Positions 7,568 to 13,982 of a stretch of 14,956 nucleotides of DNA are shown here, piece after piece (within the stretch, counting starts at the first letter, position 1; every line of letters starts with the position of its first letter). The notes beneath the pieces were generated by a model, which did no database searches, was not told the origin of the DNA, and saw only the letters and a list, made by a program, of their open reading frames with translations. Source of the stretch: Flavobacteriales bacterium (GTDB lineage: Bacteria > Bacteroidota > Bacteroidia > Flavobacteriales_D > Parvicellaceae); contig WFNC01000202.1 of the NCBI GenBank assembly GCA_015488785.1, positions 1-14,956 on the forward strand, written 5' to 3'. Made by a program: the position numbers and the translations under genes.

Positions 7568-9700
7568 ATGAAAAATATAATAGCAATTTTAATATCCATT
7601 TTATGCTATAATATCAGTTACAGTCAATGTTCTGTTACGGCAACAGGAGATGCACAGGACTGTAGTGGTACTAATGGTAAAATAACAATTACTCCCTCTG
7701 GCGGAACAGCTCCTTATACTTACAGCATAGATAACGGGGGAACCTCTTCTTCTAATCCTATCTTCACAAATCTAATAGGTGGAGATTATAATATATTAGT
7801 AATCGACGCTAATAATTGTTGGGCACAAACAACGGTAACTATTGCAGACCCACCTTCAATTTATGTTATAAATACAGTAGAGAATTGTACTGCTACACCA
7901 GGTAAATTTGAACTTTTAGCAAGCCACGGGACAACTCCTTACGAATATAGTATTGACAATGGGACTACTTTCTCTAACGTTTTAGTTTACAACAGTTTAC
8001 CTGGAGGGTATTACGATGTCATTTTAAAAGACGCTAATGGTTGCATATCTAGTTCTAGAGATACCGTTCCTTTCCCTTTAGAAATTATAAACTTAACCTC
8101 TTCCAATAGTTGTAATGGAAGTAATTCTGGATCTATTTCATTAGACGGTAATTTAGGGGCAGGAAACTATACTTACAGTTTTGATGGAGGAGTTAACTTT
8201 AACTCAATCAACAATATTGCTAATCTTTCGGCGGGAACATTTAACGTTATACTTAAAGATCTAGCAGGTTGCGAAGTACCTGTTGACGTTCTTATTGAAG
8301 ATTTCCCTGCAATACAACCTGTAATAACAACTCAAGATATTCCTTGCAATGGAGGAGGTAACGGAAGTGTTGATGCTATTTTTTCTGGGACAGGTATTTA
8401 CGATTTTACTATCAATGGAGGAACAACTACAGAAACAGGAACAACTTATAATAATACATCCTTATTGGAAGGTAATTATTTGTTAGAAATTATAGACGCT
8501 CACAATTGTGAAGCTTCTTTTAGTTTTGATATAGGAGAAGAAAAGATGGCCGATTCTGTTAATAAATTAAACGAGTACTGTTATGCTTCTAATGGAGAAA
8601 TCGAAGCTTTTGGATATCTAGGAGTTGCTCCTTTCGAATATAGTTTTGACAATGGAACCTCTTTTAGTCCTAGCGGATTATTAAACAATGTTTCTCAAGG
8701 ACAATATATTATACACGTTAAAGATGCTTTAGGTTGCACAAAAATAGACACCATTCAAATTACAAATTTTGGAGGAATAGAAGCCGAAGCATCTATAGCA
8801 GACACTATTTGCTTAGGTAGTAGCGCTTTTGTTTCTGTTACTCACAATGGAGGTAGTGGTGTTGATTATAATTGGGACAATGGATTATCAAACTCACAAA
8901 GTAACATTGTTTCTCCAAGTGTGACGACTAATTATACTGTTATTGTCACCGATAATTTTGGATGCAAGGACACTGTAGAAACAAAAATAACAGTAGATGA
9001 CGTCCCCGTTTTACAAGTTAATCAAACTCAATTTTTTGCTTGTATTGGAGATACATTAGAAATTACAGCTACTGGAGCTGATAATTATAGTTGGAGCACA
9101 GGAGATTTAACTTCAAGCATAGAGATAGAAGTAGAAGGTGTCACAAGCTATACTGTAGTTGGTAGTAATGGAAATTGTTACGATGAAGAAACTGTAGATG
9201 TTATAATAAAACCAATGCCTTCTGTAATGGCCGACGCAAATAAGACGAGTATAAGTACGCATGATTCTATTTTTTTTAAGAATACAGGATCTGTTGCTTC
9301 GGTATATCATTGGGGGTTCGGAGATGGTATATCTTCAAATATGTCTAATCCATATCACAAGTTTGATTTTGCAGGAGCTTACATGGTAATACTAACTGGA
9401 ACAATGGGGGACTGCGAAGCCAAAGATTCTATCTTAGTCTATGTAGGAACAGTAGATATAACAGAAGAGACAGAGGAAAATATCTTAGCTTATCCTAACC
9501 CTTCAAAAAACTTCATAAATATAGATATCAAAGAAGAAGCTTCCTTATCTATTTTTAATATAAGCGGAAAACGAATGAGAACACTTTCTTTAAAAAATGG
9601 AAAAAACACAATATCCCTCATTGATTATCCAAGAGGTGTTTATATCGGGAAGATCAATACAAGAAAAAAACAATATCAAATTAAACTAGTCTTAGAGTAA
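7568..9700 (+). CDS. SprB-repeat surface protein with T9SS type A sorting domain
   Basis: 710 residues. A signal peptide (to about 19, SYS-Q) is followed by five SprB-type repeats of about 75 residues, at roughly 24-93, 101-167, 175-243, 253-322 and 331-399. Each has the pattern G-x-I, APY-Y-S-DNG, a glycine turn and Y-x-V-x-DANGC. Two Ig-like segments follow (about 402-478 and 479-549, each with a W-x-x-G-L/D core), then a PKD domain near 582 (HWGFGDG to YHKFDFAGAY). A type A tail (about 637-710) begins at ILAYPNPSKNFINI and ends KQYQIKLVLE. Cysteine pairs recur once per module. SprB repeats are known from the giant gliding adhesin SprB, so an adhesive cell-surface role is likely, but this protein is far smaller. 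It starts 6 bases after the preceding gene, so they form an operon. Confidence 0.92.
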   Translation: MKNIIAILISILCYNISYSQCSVTATGDAQDCSGTNGKITITPSGGTAPYTYSIDNGGTSSSNPIFTNLIGGDYNILVIDANNCWAQTTVTIADPPSIYVINTVENCTATPGKFELLASHGTTPYEYSIDNGTTFSNVLVYNSLPGGYYDVILKDANGCISSSRDTVPFPLEIINLTSSNSCNGSNSGSISLDGNLGAGNYTYSFDGGVNFNSINNIANLSAGTFNVILKDLAGCEVPVDVLIEDFPAIQPVITTQDIPCNGGGNGSVDAIFSGTGIYDFTINGGTTTETGTTYNNTSLLEGNYLLEIIDAHNCEASFSFDIGEEKMADSVNKLNEYCYASNGEIEAFGYLGVAPFEYSFDNGTSFSPSGLLNNVSQGQYIIHVKDALGCTKIDTIQITNFGGIEAEASIADTICLGSSAFVSVTHNGGSGVDYNWDNGLSNSQSNIVSPSVTTNYTVIVTDNFGCKDTVETKITVDDVPVLQVNQTQFFACIGDTLEITATGADNYSWSTGDLTSSIEIEVEGVTSYTVVGSNGNCYDEETVDVIIKPMPSVMADANKTSISTHDSIFFKNTGSVASVYHWGFGDGISSNMSNPYHKFDFAGAYMVILTGTMGDCEAKDSILVYVGTVDITEETEENILAYPNPSKNFINIDIKEEASLSIFNISGKRMRTLSLKNGKNTISLIDYPRGVYIGKINTRKKQYQIKLVLE

Positions 9701-9874
9701 AAAGCTATTAAGAAAGGAAGCTTTAAAAACACGTGATTTATACACTACATTTAAGACTTTAAATAGAATTATGTTTTTTTAATCTTTATATTTTTACTTA
9801 ATTCAAAAAAAAATGCATTAAGTATATCTGAAATAACTTTTAGTTGATTTAGCAAACCTTACAATCACTGTTTC

Positions 9875-10798
9875 ATGAAAATACATTTATTACTTACATT
9901 TCTATTTTTCTGTCTTATTGGTTTAGCTCAGAATAAAGATAGTTCTATTGTAGAAAACGATTACTTACAAAAACTAGTATCACATACTCAATTCAACACC
10001 GTAATTAATCCCGCCAATGCAGGAATACAAGATGGAAACATATCGCTTTCTTCTTTTACGAATATAGCTAATCCGAACTACATAGAGGTTCACAACTATA
10101 TTGGCATTGATGGGTATGTGAACAAGAAAAAAAGTCTAGCATTGGGAATTTATTATACATTGGATAACTTGGGAGGTTCGCTTTTACAGAATAGTATAGG
10201 GTTTGCGCTAAAAAAACGTATCAAAGATTTTCACATCGGTTTGGGTATCGAAAAAAACACAGTAAAGCTTCTAAACAATAACCTTGTATATCGAGACATG
10301 ATTGATCCTCGTAAGGGAATAATTTATTCAACCAATGACAGAACAGTTGGATCTCAGGTAAGTGCATCCTTCAACATTAAACCAGGTATAATCTATGTAA
10401 AAAAAAAGTTTCAAATCGGGATTGGACTTAACAACATCAATCAAGGGAGTCAATCTTTGATAAAGGAATCAAGCCAAATACCTCAAGAAACTTATGTAAA
10501 TGCTTCTTACCGAATAGTACTCGATGAAAAAATAGAATATGTTCCGATGCTTAAAGTAATGCATTCAAAATTTAAACAGAACATAGAAATAGACAATATT
10601 TTTATTTATAAATCTAATCGGAAATTACATTTAGTAAATCTAGCTTACACACACAATAAGAATGTAAGTTTAAAATACGGCATTAGTTTTAACGATAAGG
10701 TAAAAATTGGAATTCAATACAACCACCCAATCTATTTTCCTGATTATTTTCCCAAATCGATACTTATTAACGCGCAATATTTATTTAGAAAAAAATAA
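9875..10798 (+). CDS. PorP/SprF family T9SS outer-membrane protein
   Basis: 307 residues with a signal peptide (IHLLLTFLFFCLIGLA then Q), the usual length for this family. Family marks are the N-terminal FNTVINPANAG segment, a second opening block (YIGIDGYVNKKKSLALGIYY), NLGGSLLQNSIGFAL, and a run of alternating amphipathic strands ending NAQYLFRKK with a charged, aromatic C-terminus, as in a beta-barrel. Flavobacterium SprF is needed for secretion of SprB, and PorP/SprF relatives are commonly encoded beside proteins with type B tails and help export them. The two type B proteins nearby (4451 and 10807) are therefore its likely clients. The gene is 174 bases downstream of the SprB-repeat gene, with no clear terminator between, and 8 bases ahead of the next gene. 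Confidence 0.88.
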   Translation: MKIHLLLTFLFFCLIGLAQNKDSSIVENDYLQKLVSHTQFNTVINPANAGIQDGNISLSSFTNIANPNYIEVHNYIGIDGYVNKKKSLALGIYYTLDNLGGSLLQNSIGFALKKRIKDFHIGLGIEKNTVKLLNNNLVYRDMIDPRKGIIYSTNDRTVGSQVSASFNIKPGIIYVKKKFQIGIGLNNINQGSQSLIKESSQIPQETYVNASYRIVLDEKIEYVPMLKVMHSKFKQNIEIDNIFIYKSNRKLHLVNLAYTHNKNVSLKYGISFNDKVKIGIQYNHPIYFPDYFPKSILINAQYLFRKK

Positions 10799-10806
10799 CA
10801 GATTTT

Positions 10807-11421
10807 ATGAAAGGTTTACTCTTTATAGTGATTGTACTAATTAGTTTTTCGAGCTGTAAGAAAGGTCGTTTAGGAAATAAAGGCGCTTGTGAGAATGGAT
10901 ATAATGACTCTAATACAAACATTCTAATTGAAGAATCGGAAAACAATACTTTTTGTCTATTGCCAGCGTTGAATTATCAAATAAGTGTTGAAAATTGGAA
11001 TTTACACGCTATAAATTGGAACACAGGAGATACAACGGCTTTGATAGCGGTTAATGATTTTGGTACATATAACGGAAGTGGTCTTAATAATAATAACGAC
11101 ACTATTTCTTTTAGTTTTGAAGCTGTAAATTGTAATAACGCCATTTACATTCCTACGGCTTTCACTCCGAATGGAGATGGCATAAATGATACGTGGGAAA
11201 TTGTATTTTTAAAAGAGTTAATTTGTTCTGAAGATTTTGATTTAACTGTTTTCAATAATAGTCATCAAATTATATTTAAAAGCTCAACTCTTTCGGACTC
11301 TTGGAATGGGAAGCAAACAGGACTACCTGCTCCTCTAGGACTGTACCATTTTATTGTTCATTACAAAGAAAAAAATGGTAATATGAAGGAGCTAACTGGT
11401 CAGTTTTTGTTGATTCGATAA
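10807..11421 (+). CDS. Small lipoprotein-like protein with T9SS type B sorting domain
   Basis: 204 residues. The N-terminus (MKGLLFIVIVLISFSSCKK) looks like a Bacteroidota lipoprotein signal, with Cys17 as the lipidated residue. No acidic surface-export signal follows the cysteine (KKGRLG). A short domain of about 90 residues (20-110) holds Cys28, Cys50 and Cys109 plus a WNTGD segment like those in the Ig-like surface modules. The last 92 residues (112-204) are a full type B sorting domain: YIPTAFTPNGDGINDTWEI, FDLTVFNNSHQIIF, DSWNGK, GLYHF and a final FLLIR. Lying 8 bases after the PorP/SprF gene, it is probably co-transcribed and a client of it. The odd point is a lipid anchor at one end and a surface-sorting tail at the other. 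If Cys17 is not lipidated it is simply a small secreted protein. Confidence 0.85.
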   Translation: MKGLLFIVIVLISFSSCKKGRLGNKGACENGYNDSNTNILIEESENNTFCLLPALNYQISVENWNLHAINWNTGDTTALIAVNDFGTYNGSGLNNNNDTISFSFEAVNCNNAIYIPTAFTPNGDGINDTWEIVFLKELICSEDFDLTVFNNSHQIIFKSSTLSDSWNGKQTGLPAPLGLYHFIVHYKEKNGNMKELTGQFLLIR

Positions 11422-11479
11422 GTTTTTTTTACTCCTGCCTATTAATTTTCTTTAAGCTATTAACTTTCAGAACTAAATA

Positions 11480-11599
11480 GGGCTCACTGAAAAACTCTCG
11501 AAATCAGTAGTATTGTTGTTTTAATAGATTTTCAGCCTTTAAAATGCAATGTTTTCTTTATTGTACTAAGAATTTTAGTGTAGTTGAATAGTCGTTAGC
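11480..11599 (-). other. Possible degenerate insertion-sequence end
   Basis: Part of the 428-base gap between genes. GGGCTCACTGAAAAACTC at 11480 looks to me like the terminal repeat of an IS1182-type element. On the minus strand it is preceded by a short open stretch, from about 11598 to a TGA at 11532-11534 (RLFNYTKILSTIKKTLHFKG), that could be the tail of a transposase. There is no complete transposase, no second inverted repeat and no target duplication that I can see. Apart from this stretch and the element at 11682-11828, the gap shows nothing I can support. Confidence 0.15.
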
Positions 11600-11681
11600 C
11601 TAATATAATCAGCATGCTTTATTGAGTTGAAGTTCATTTAAATCATAAAATAACGTAGTGTTATCAAAAAAATGATTTTAA

Positions 11682-11828
11682 ATGCTGATTACCATATATA
11701 AATTACTATTTTTACTTTTAGTCTTTTTTGCGTTAGGGATAGAAGTGGCATCCTTTTGTTTTTTTATTTTCGAAAAAACAAAAGATATAACGGATAGCCC
11801 GCTCGAACGCCCAAATAAACAGAACTGA
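11682..11828 (+). CDS. Candidate small membrane protein ORF through a structured element
   Basis: A 48-residue frame runs from the ATG at 11682 to the TGA at 11826-11828, 21 bases before the next gene. Residues 3-30 are strongly hydrophobic (YKLLFLLLVFFALGIEVASF and on), followed by a charged tail (EKTKDITDSPLERPNKQN), which would suit a single-pass membrane protein. Against it, the frame's last two thirds coincide with a structured repeat-like DNA element (11730-11810) whose palindrome supplies the Phe-rich codons, so the frame may be a by-product. Codon choice is not informative at this length. Confidence 0.25.
   Translation: MLITIYKLLFLLLVFFALGIEVASFCFFIFEKTKDITDSPLERPNKQN
11730..11810. 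ncRNA. Structured interspersed element, possible Flavo-1-like RNA
   Basis: A block beginning GCGTTAGGGATAGAAGTGGC and ending GGATAGCCCGCTCGAACGC surrounds a perfect 12-base-pair hairpin (CTTTTGTTTTTT with AAAAAACAAAAG, 11753-11784, loop TATTTTCG). The outer parts also pair: GCGTT (11730-11734) with AACGC (11806-11810), and GGG (11736-11738) with CCC (11798-11800). From memory, blocks of this form (a GGGAT...GGCATCC part, a variable hairpin, then GATAT...GGATAGCCC) recur between genes in many Flavobacteriia. Rfam's Flavo-1 RNA is the first family to test, but I cannot confirm the match. It lies 40 bases ahead of the gene at 11850 and could act as a terminator for the upstream unit or as a leader. 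Confidence 0.45.
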
Positions 11829-11849
11829 CTAGATTAAAAACCATAAGCT

Positions 11850-13499
11850 ATGAAAAATATTATTACAGGATTACTATTTTCTTTAATCACTACGTTGTCT
11901 TGGGGGCAGTTTGATACTTTAAGGTGTGATTTTGAAGTTACGGATACTTTAAAGTACGTTTGGAATAAGTCAAATACTCCTGTTTCTTTGTCTATAAATA
12001 CAATAAATGAAACGGCTTCTGGCGCTCCAGATGATGGATATAAAGCTTACGGTCAACTGTTTGAAGCTCCAGATTCGGTAACATTAAAAGGTTTTTGTTT
12101 TTATGGATACATGTTTAGCGGTATTGAGGACACTGCGATTGTTAAAATTTATCAGACAGATATGACGGGAGCTATCGATTCTTTGATTGATTCTACTTCT
12201 GTTCCAATTCCATTGAAATTAAATTATAATGGTGATTTATATTCCGATAGCATAAAAATTTGTGTTGACTTAGATACTGCCCATTATTTACTTGGAGATT
12301 ATGTGATAACGATAGAAAACAACTCTAGTTCGGATATGTATCTTGTTAGAAATGCGACAGGAGAAGGGAATGCGGAAGATTTATCTTACTCCTATTATTA
12401 TTGGGATTCAAATCATGCTTACGACGGTTGGAATAGGAATTATGGAACTTTTGGAACAGCTTGGGATTTTGACATTATTATAGAACCAATTGTTTCTTAC
12501 GGAATAACGACACAGCATTTGGTGAGTCAAAATAGTGGTTGTTTTGGAGATACTTTAAGAATTTCGAGCGAAATAGAGTACAATGATAGTTTAATGTATA
12601 ATAGAATGTACAATCCGAATTATGCCAGTTATGCCGATACTTCAAGCTTTATTTATATCTATGGTGACGATACAATAACGACTGACACTTCCCATGTTTA
12701 TGCTGCATCTGGAGCTTACAACGCTATGTTTGTAGGAGCTACAAATTTTAGTGGTTGGACTTTTAATAGTTATAATGCTTTTTGTTCTTACAATGCTTCA
12801 GCTTACTCTTTTGCTATTAATTTAGGAAATGACACTATACTTTGTGATGATTCTTTAGTTATTACGGGAGGTCAATATTTTGATAGCTATTTGTGGAGTA
12901 CTACAGACACTACCGATTTGCTAACGCTATACTCCGATTCATTGTCTGATGGGGTGAATGAAATCAGTTTGATTACTTATTTTCAAGGATGTGAGAGTTA
13001 TGATACTATTTTGGTAACTGTAAACGAGCTAAATATAGATTTAGGAAATGACACTACACTTTGTCTTAATCAACAATTGACGATAGGAGGTGATGTTCCG
13101 GGGGATTATAATTGGAATAGTGGGCAGTTGACCGATTCTATTTTAATTGGTCCTTTTAATACGTCTGACTCTTTGTTTTACAATGTAGAAGTTGATTTTA
13201 ATGGATGTATAGGTAGGGATTCTATTGTTGTGTTTATTGATAACTGTTTAGGAATAGAGGAGTTTTCTGCAAATATTTCCGTTTACCCCAATCCAGCTAA
13301 GGACTATATTACAGTATCTGAAACTTTAAATGAAGAAGTTTCGCTTATAATTACTGATTTGAATGGAAAAATAATCTTAATTGAAGATATAATTGAAGGA
13401 CAAAAAATAAACATAAGTAGTTTAGTTAGTGGAAGTTACATTCTTTCTTTGAAGAGTAATAAAATTAATCACCAACAAATGTTACAAATAATAAAATAA
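11850..13499 (+). CDS. Secreted protein with Ig-like repeats and T9SS type A sorting domain
   Basis: 549 residues with a signal peptide (IITGLLFSLITTLSWG then Q). An N-terminal region at about 20-215 begins FDTLRCDFEVTDTLKYVWN and is rich in Tyr, Asp and Trp; I do not recognise it, though its layout resembles a jelly-roll or lectin-like module. A PKD-like segment follows at about 260-320 (YIYGDD ... HVYAASGAY). Two tandem Ig-like modules, about 325-392 and 398-465, each open with LGNDT-x-LC and carry a W-x-S/T core. The tail at about 477-549 is a type A sorting domain (ISVYPNPAKDYITV, then KINISSLVSGSYILSL). A cell-surface or shed role through the T9SS is expected. No terminator is visible between its stop and the rpmG promoter, so read-through is possible. 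Its coding strand is richer in T and G than the genes before 10800. Confidence 0.88.
   Translation: MKNIITGLLFSLITTLSWGQFDTLRCDFEVTDTLKYVWNKSNTPVSLSINTINETASGAPDDGYKAYGQLFEAPDSVTLKGFCFYGYMFSGIEDTAIVKIYQTDMTGAIDSLIDSTSVPIPLKLNYNGDLYSDSIKICVDLDTAHYLLGDYVITIENNSSSDMYLVRNATGEGNAEDLSYSYYYWDSNHAYDGWNRNYGTFGTAWDFDIIIEPIVSYGITTQHLVSQNSGCFGDTLRISSEIEYNDSLMYNRMYNPNYASYADTSSFIYIYGDDTITTDTSHVYAASGAYNAMFVGATNFSGWTFNSYNAFCSYNASAYSFAINLGNDTILCDDSLVITGGQYFDSYLWSTTDTTDLLTLYSDSLSDGVNEISLITYFQGCESYDTILVTVNELNIDLGNDTTLCLNQQLTIGGDVPGDYNWNSGQLTDSILIGPFNTSDSLFYNVEVDFNGCIGRDSIVVFIDNCLGIEEFSANISVYPNPAKDYITVSETLNEEVSLIITDLNGKIILIEDIIEGQKINISSLVSGSYILSLKSNKINHQQMLQIIK
12822..13064 (+). repeat. In-frame direct repeat marking a duplicated Ig-like module
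   Basis: The 24 bases at 12822-12845 and 13041-13064 differ at a single position and encode LGNDTILC and LGNDTTLC. They lie 219 bases (73 codons) apart in the same frame. The rest of the two modules has diverged, so the near identity of this short part is striking. Confidence 0.8.
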
Positions 13500-13503
13500 G
13501 GGT

Positions 13504-13533
13504 TTGCAAATAGGATATTTTTATCTATATTTG
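13504..13533 (+). promoter_or_regulatory. Promoter of rpmG, exact Bacteroidota consensus
   Basis: TTG at 13504-13506 (within TTTG) is the -33 box and TATATTTG at 13526-13533 is the -7 box, separated by 19 bases. This is an exact fit to the Bacteroidota sigma-A consensus TTG-N17-23-TAnnTTTG. Transcription should begin near 13538-13541, giving a leader of about 27 bases before the rpmG ATG. The TTG begins five bases after the stop of the upstream gene. Confidence 0.85.
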
Positions 13534-13566
13534 CACTCTTGAATTAACAAATTAGAATTTTTAGAG

Positions 13567-13752
13567 ATGGCAAAAGCTAAAGGAAATAGAATACAGGTAA
13601 TACTTGAGTGCACAGAACATAAACAATCTGGAAAGCCAGGTACTTCTAGATATGTAACTACGAAGAACAGAAAAAACACACCTGAGAGAATAGAATTAAG
13701 AAAATACAATTCAATTTTGAAAAAATATACTCTACATAAAGAGATTAAATAA
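13567..13752 (+). CDS. rpmG: Large-subunit ribosomal protein bL33
   Basis: 61 residues, the normal bL33 length. Family marks are the start MAKAKGNRIQVILECTEHK, then SRYVTTKNRKNTPERIELRKYN and the final KKYTLHKEIK, matching bL33 throughout. Only one cysteine is present (LECTEHK), so this is the zinc-free form without the CxxC pairs. bL33 binds 23S rRNA near the exit site, close to bL28. It is read from its own promoter and is followed 7 bases after its stop by the DUF4295 gene, so the two form an operon. The ATG at 13567 is the family start. It was probably once next to rpmB. Confidence 0.97.
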   Translation: MAKAKGNRIQVILECTEHKQSGKPGTSRYVTTKNRKNTPERIELRKYNSILKKYTLHKEIK

Positions 13753-13759
13753 TTGAGAC

Positions 13760-13915
13760 ATGGCAAAGAAAGTAGTAGCATCCTTACAAAAAGGAGGAGG
13801 AAAACAACACACGAAAGTTATTAAAATGGTAAAAAATCCAAAGAATGGAGCTTACTCATTTAAAGAAGAAATTGTACACAACGATAAAGTTGCTGATTTT
13901 TTCAACAAAAAATAA
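13760..13915 (+). CDS. DUF4295 family small basic protein, probable ribosomal protein
   Basis: 51 residues from the ATG at 13760 to the TAA at 13913-13915. It starts MAKKVVASLQKGGGKQHTKV, continues IKMVKNPKNGAYSFKEEIV and ends with VADFFNKK. The AKK start, the KMVKxPKxGAY-F-E core and the position right after rpmG are the marks of the Bacteroidota-specific DUF4295 family. The protein is very basic and small, as expected of an rRNA-binding protein. From memory, the Flavobacterium johnsoniae ribosome structure shows an extra phylum-specific large-subunit protein named bL38, which I believe is this family; I give that as likely, not certain. It is cut off from anything downstream by a strong terminator; ftsY, the common next gene, is not present here. 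Confidence 0.93.
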   Translation: MAKKVVASLQKGGGKQHTKVIKMVKNPKNGAYSFKEEIVHNDKVADFFNKK

Positions 13916-13933
13916 TCATTTATAAAATGATAG

Positions 13934-13968
13934 AAAACCTTATTTCGAAAGAAGTAAGGTTTTTTTTT
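13934..13968 (+). terminator. Strong intrinsic terminator of the rpmG operon
   Basis: A 13-pair stem, AAAACCTTATTTC with GAAGTAAGGTTTT (one G-T pair), is closed by a GAAA tetraloop at 13947-13950 and runs into nine Ts (13960-13968). It is 19 bases after the DUF4295 stop and 15 bases before the end of the convergent DUF72 gene. On the minus strand only four Ts follow, so it is less effective that way. Confidence 0.9.
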
Positions 13969-13982
13969 GCCTTTATTTTAAT

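Noticed and set aside
9701..9874. Terminator or promoter between the SprB-repeat gene and the PorP/SprF gene
   Set aside because: Only a 6-pair AAAGCT/AGCTTT match without a following T run, and no convincing TTG/TAnnTTTG pair, so neither can be supported.
11392..11410. AACTG-GT-CAGTT followed by Ts as a terminator at the end of the 10807 gene
   Set aside because: The loop would be only two bases and the stem lies inside the coding sequence; it is not a credible terminator.
13521..13781. Minus-strand frame across rpmG
   Set aside because: It is antisense to a certain ribosomal protein gene and its promoter; nothing supports it as a gene.
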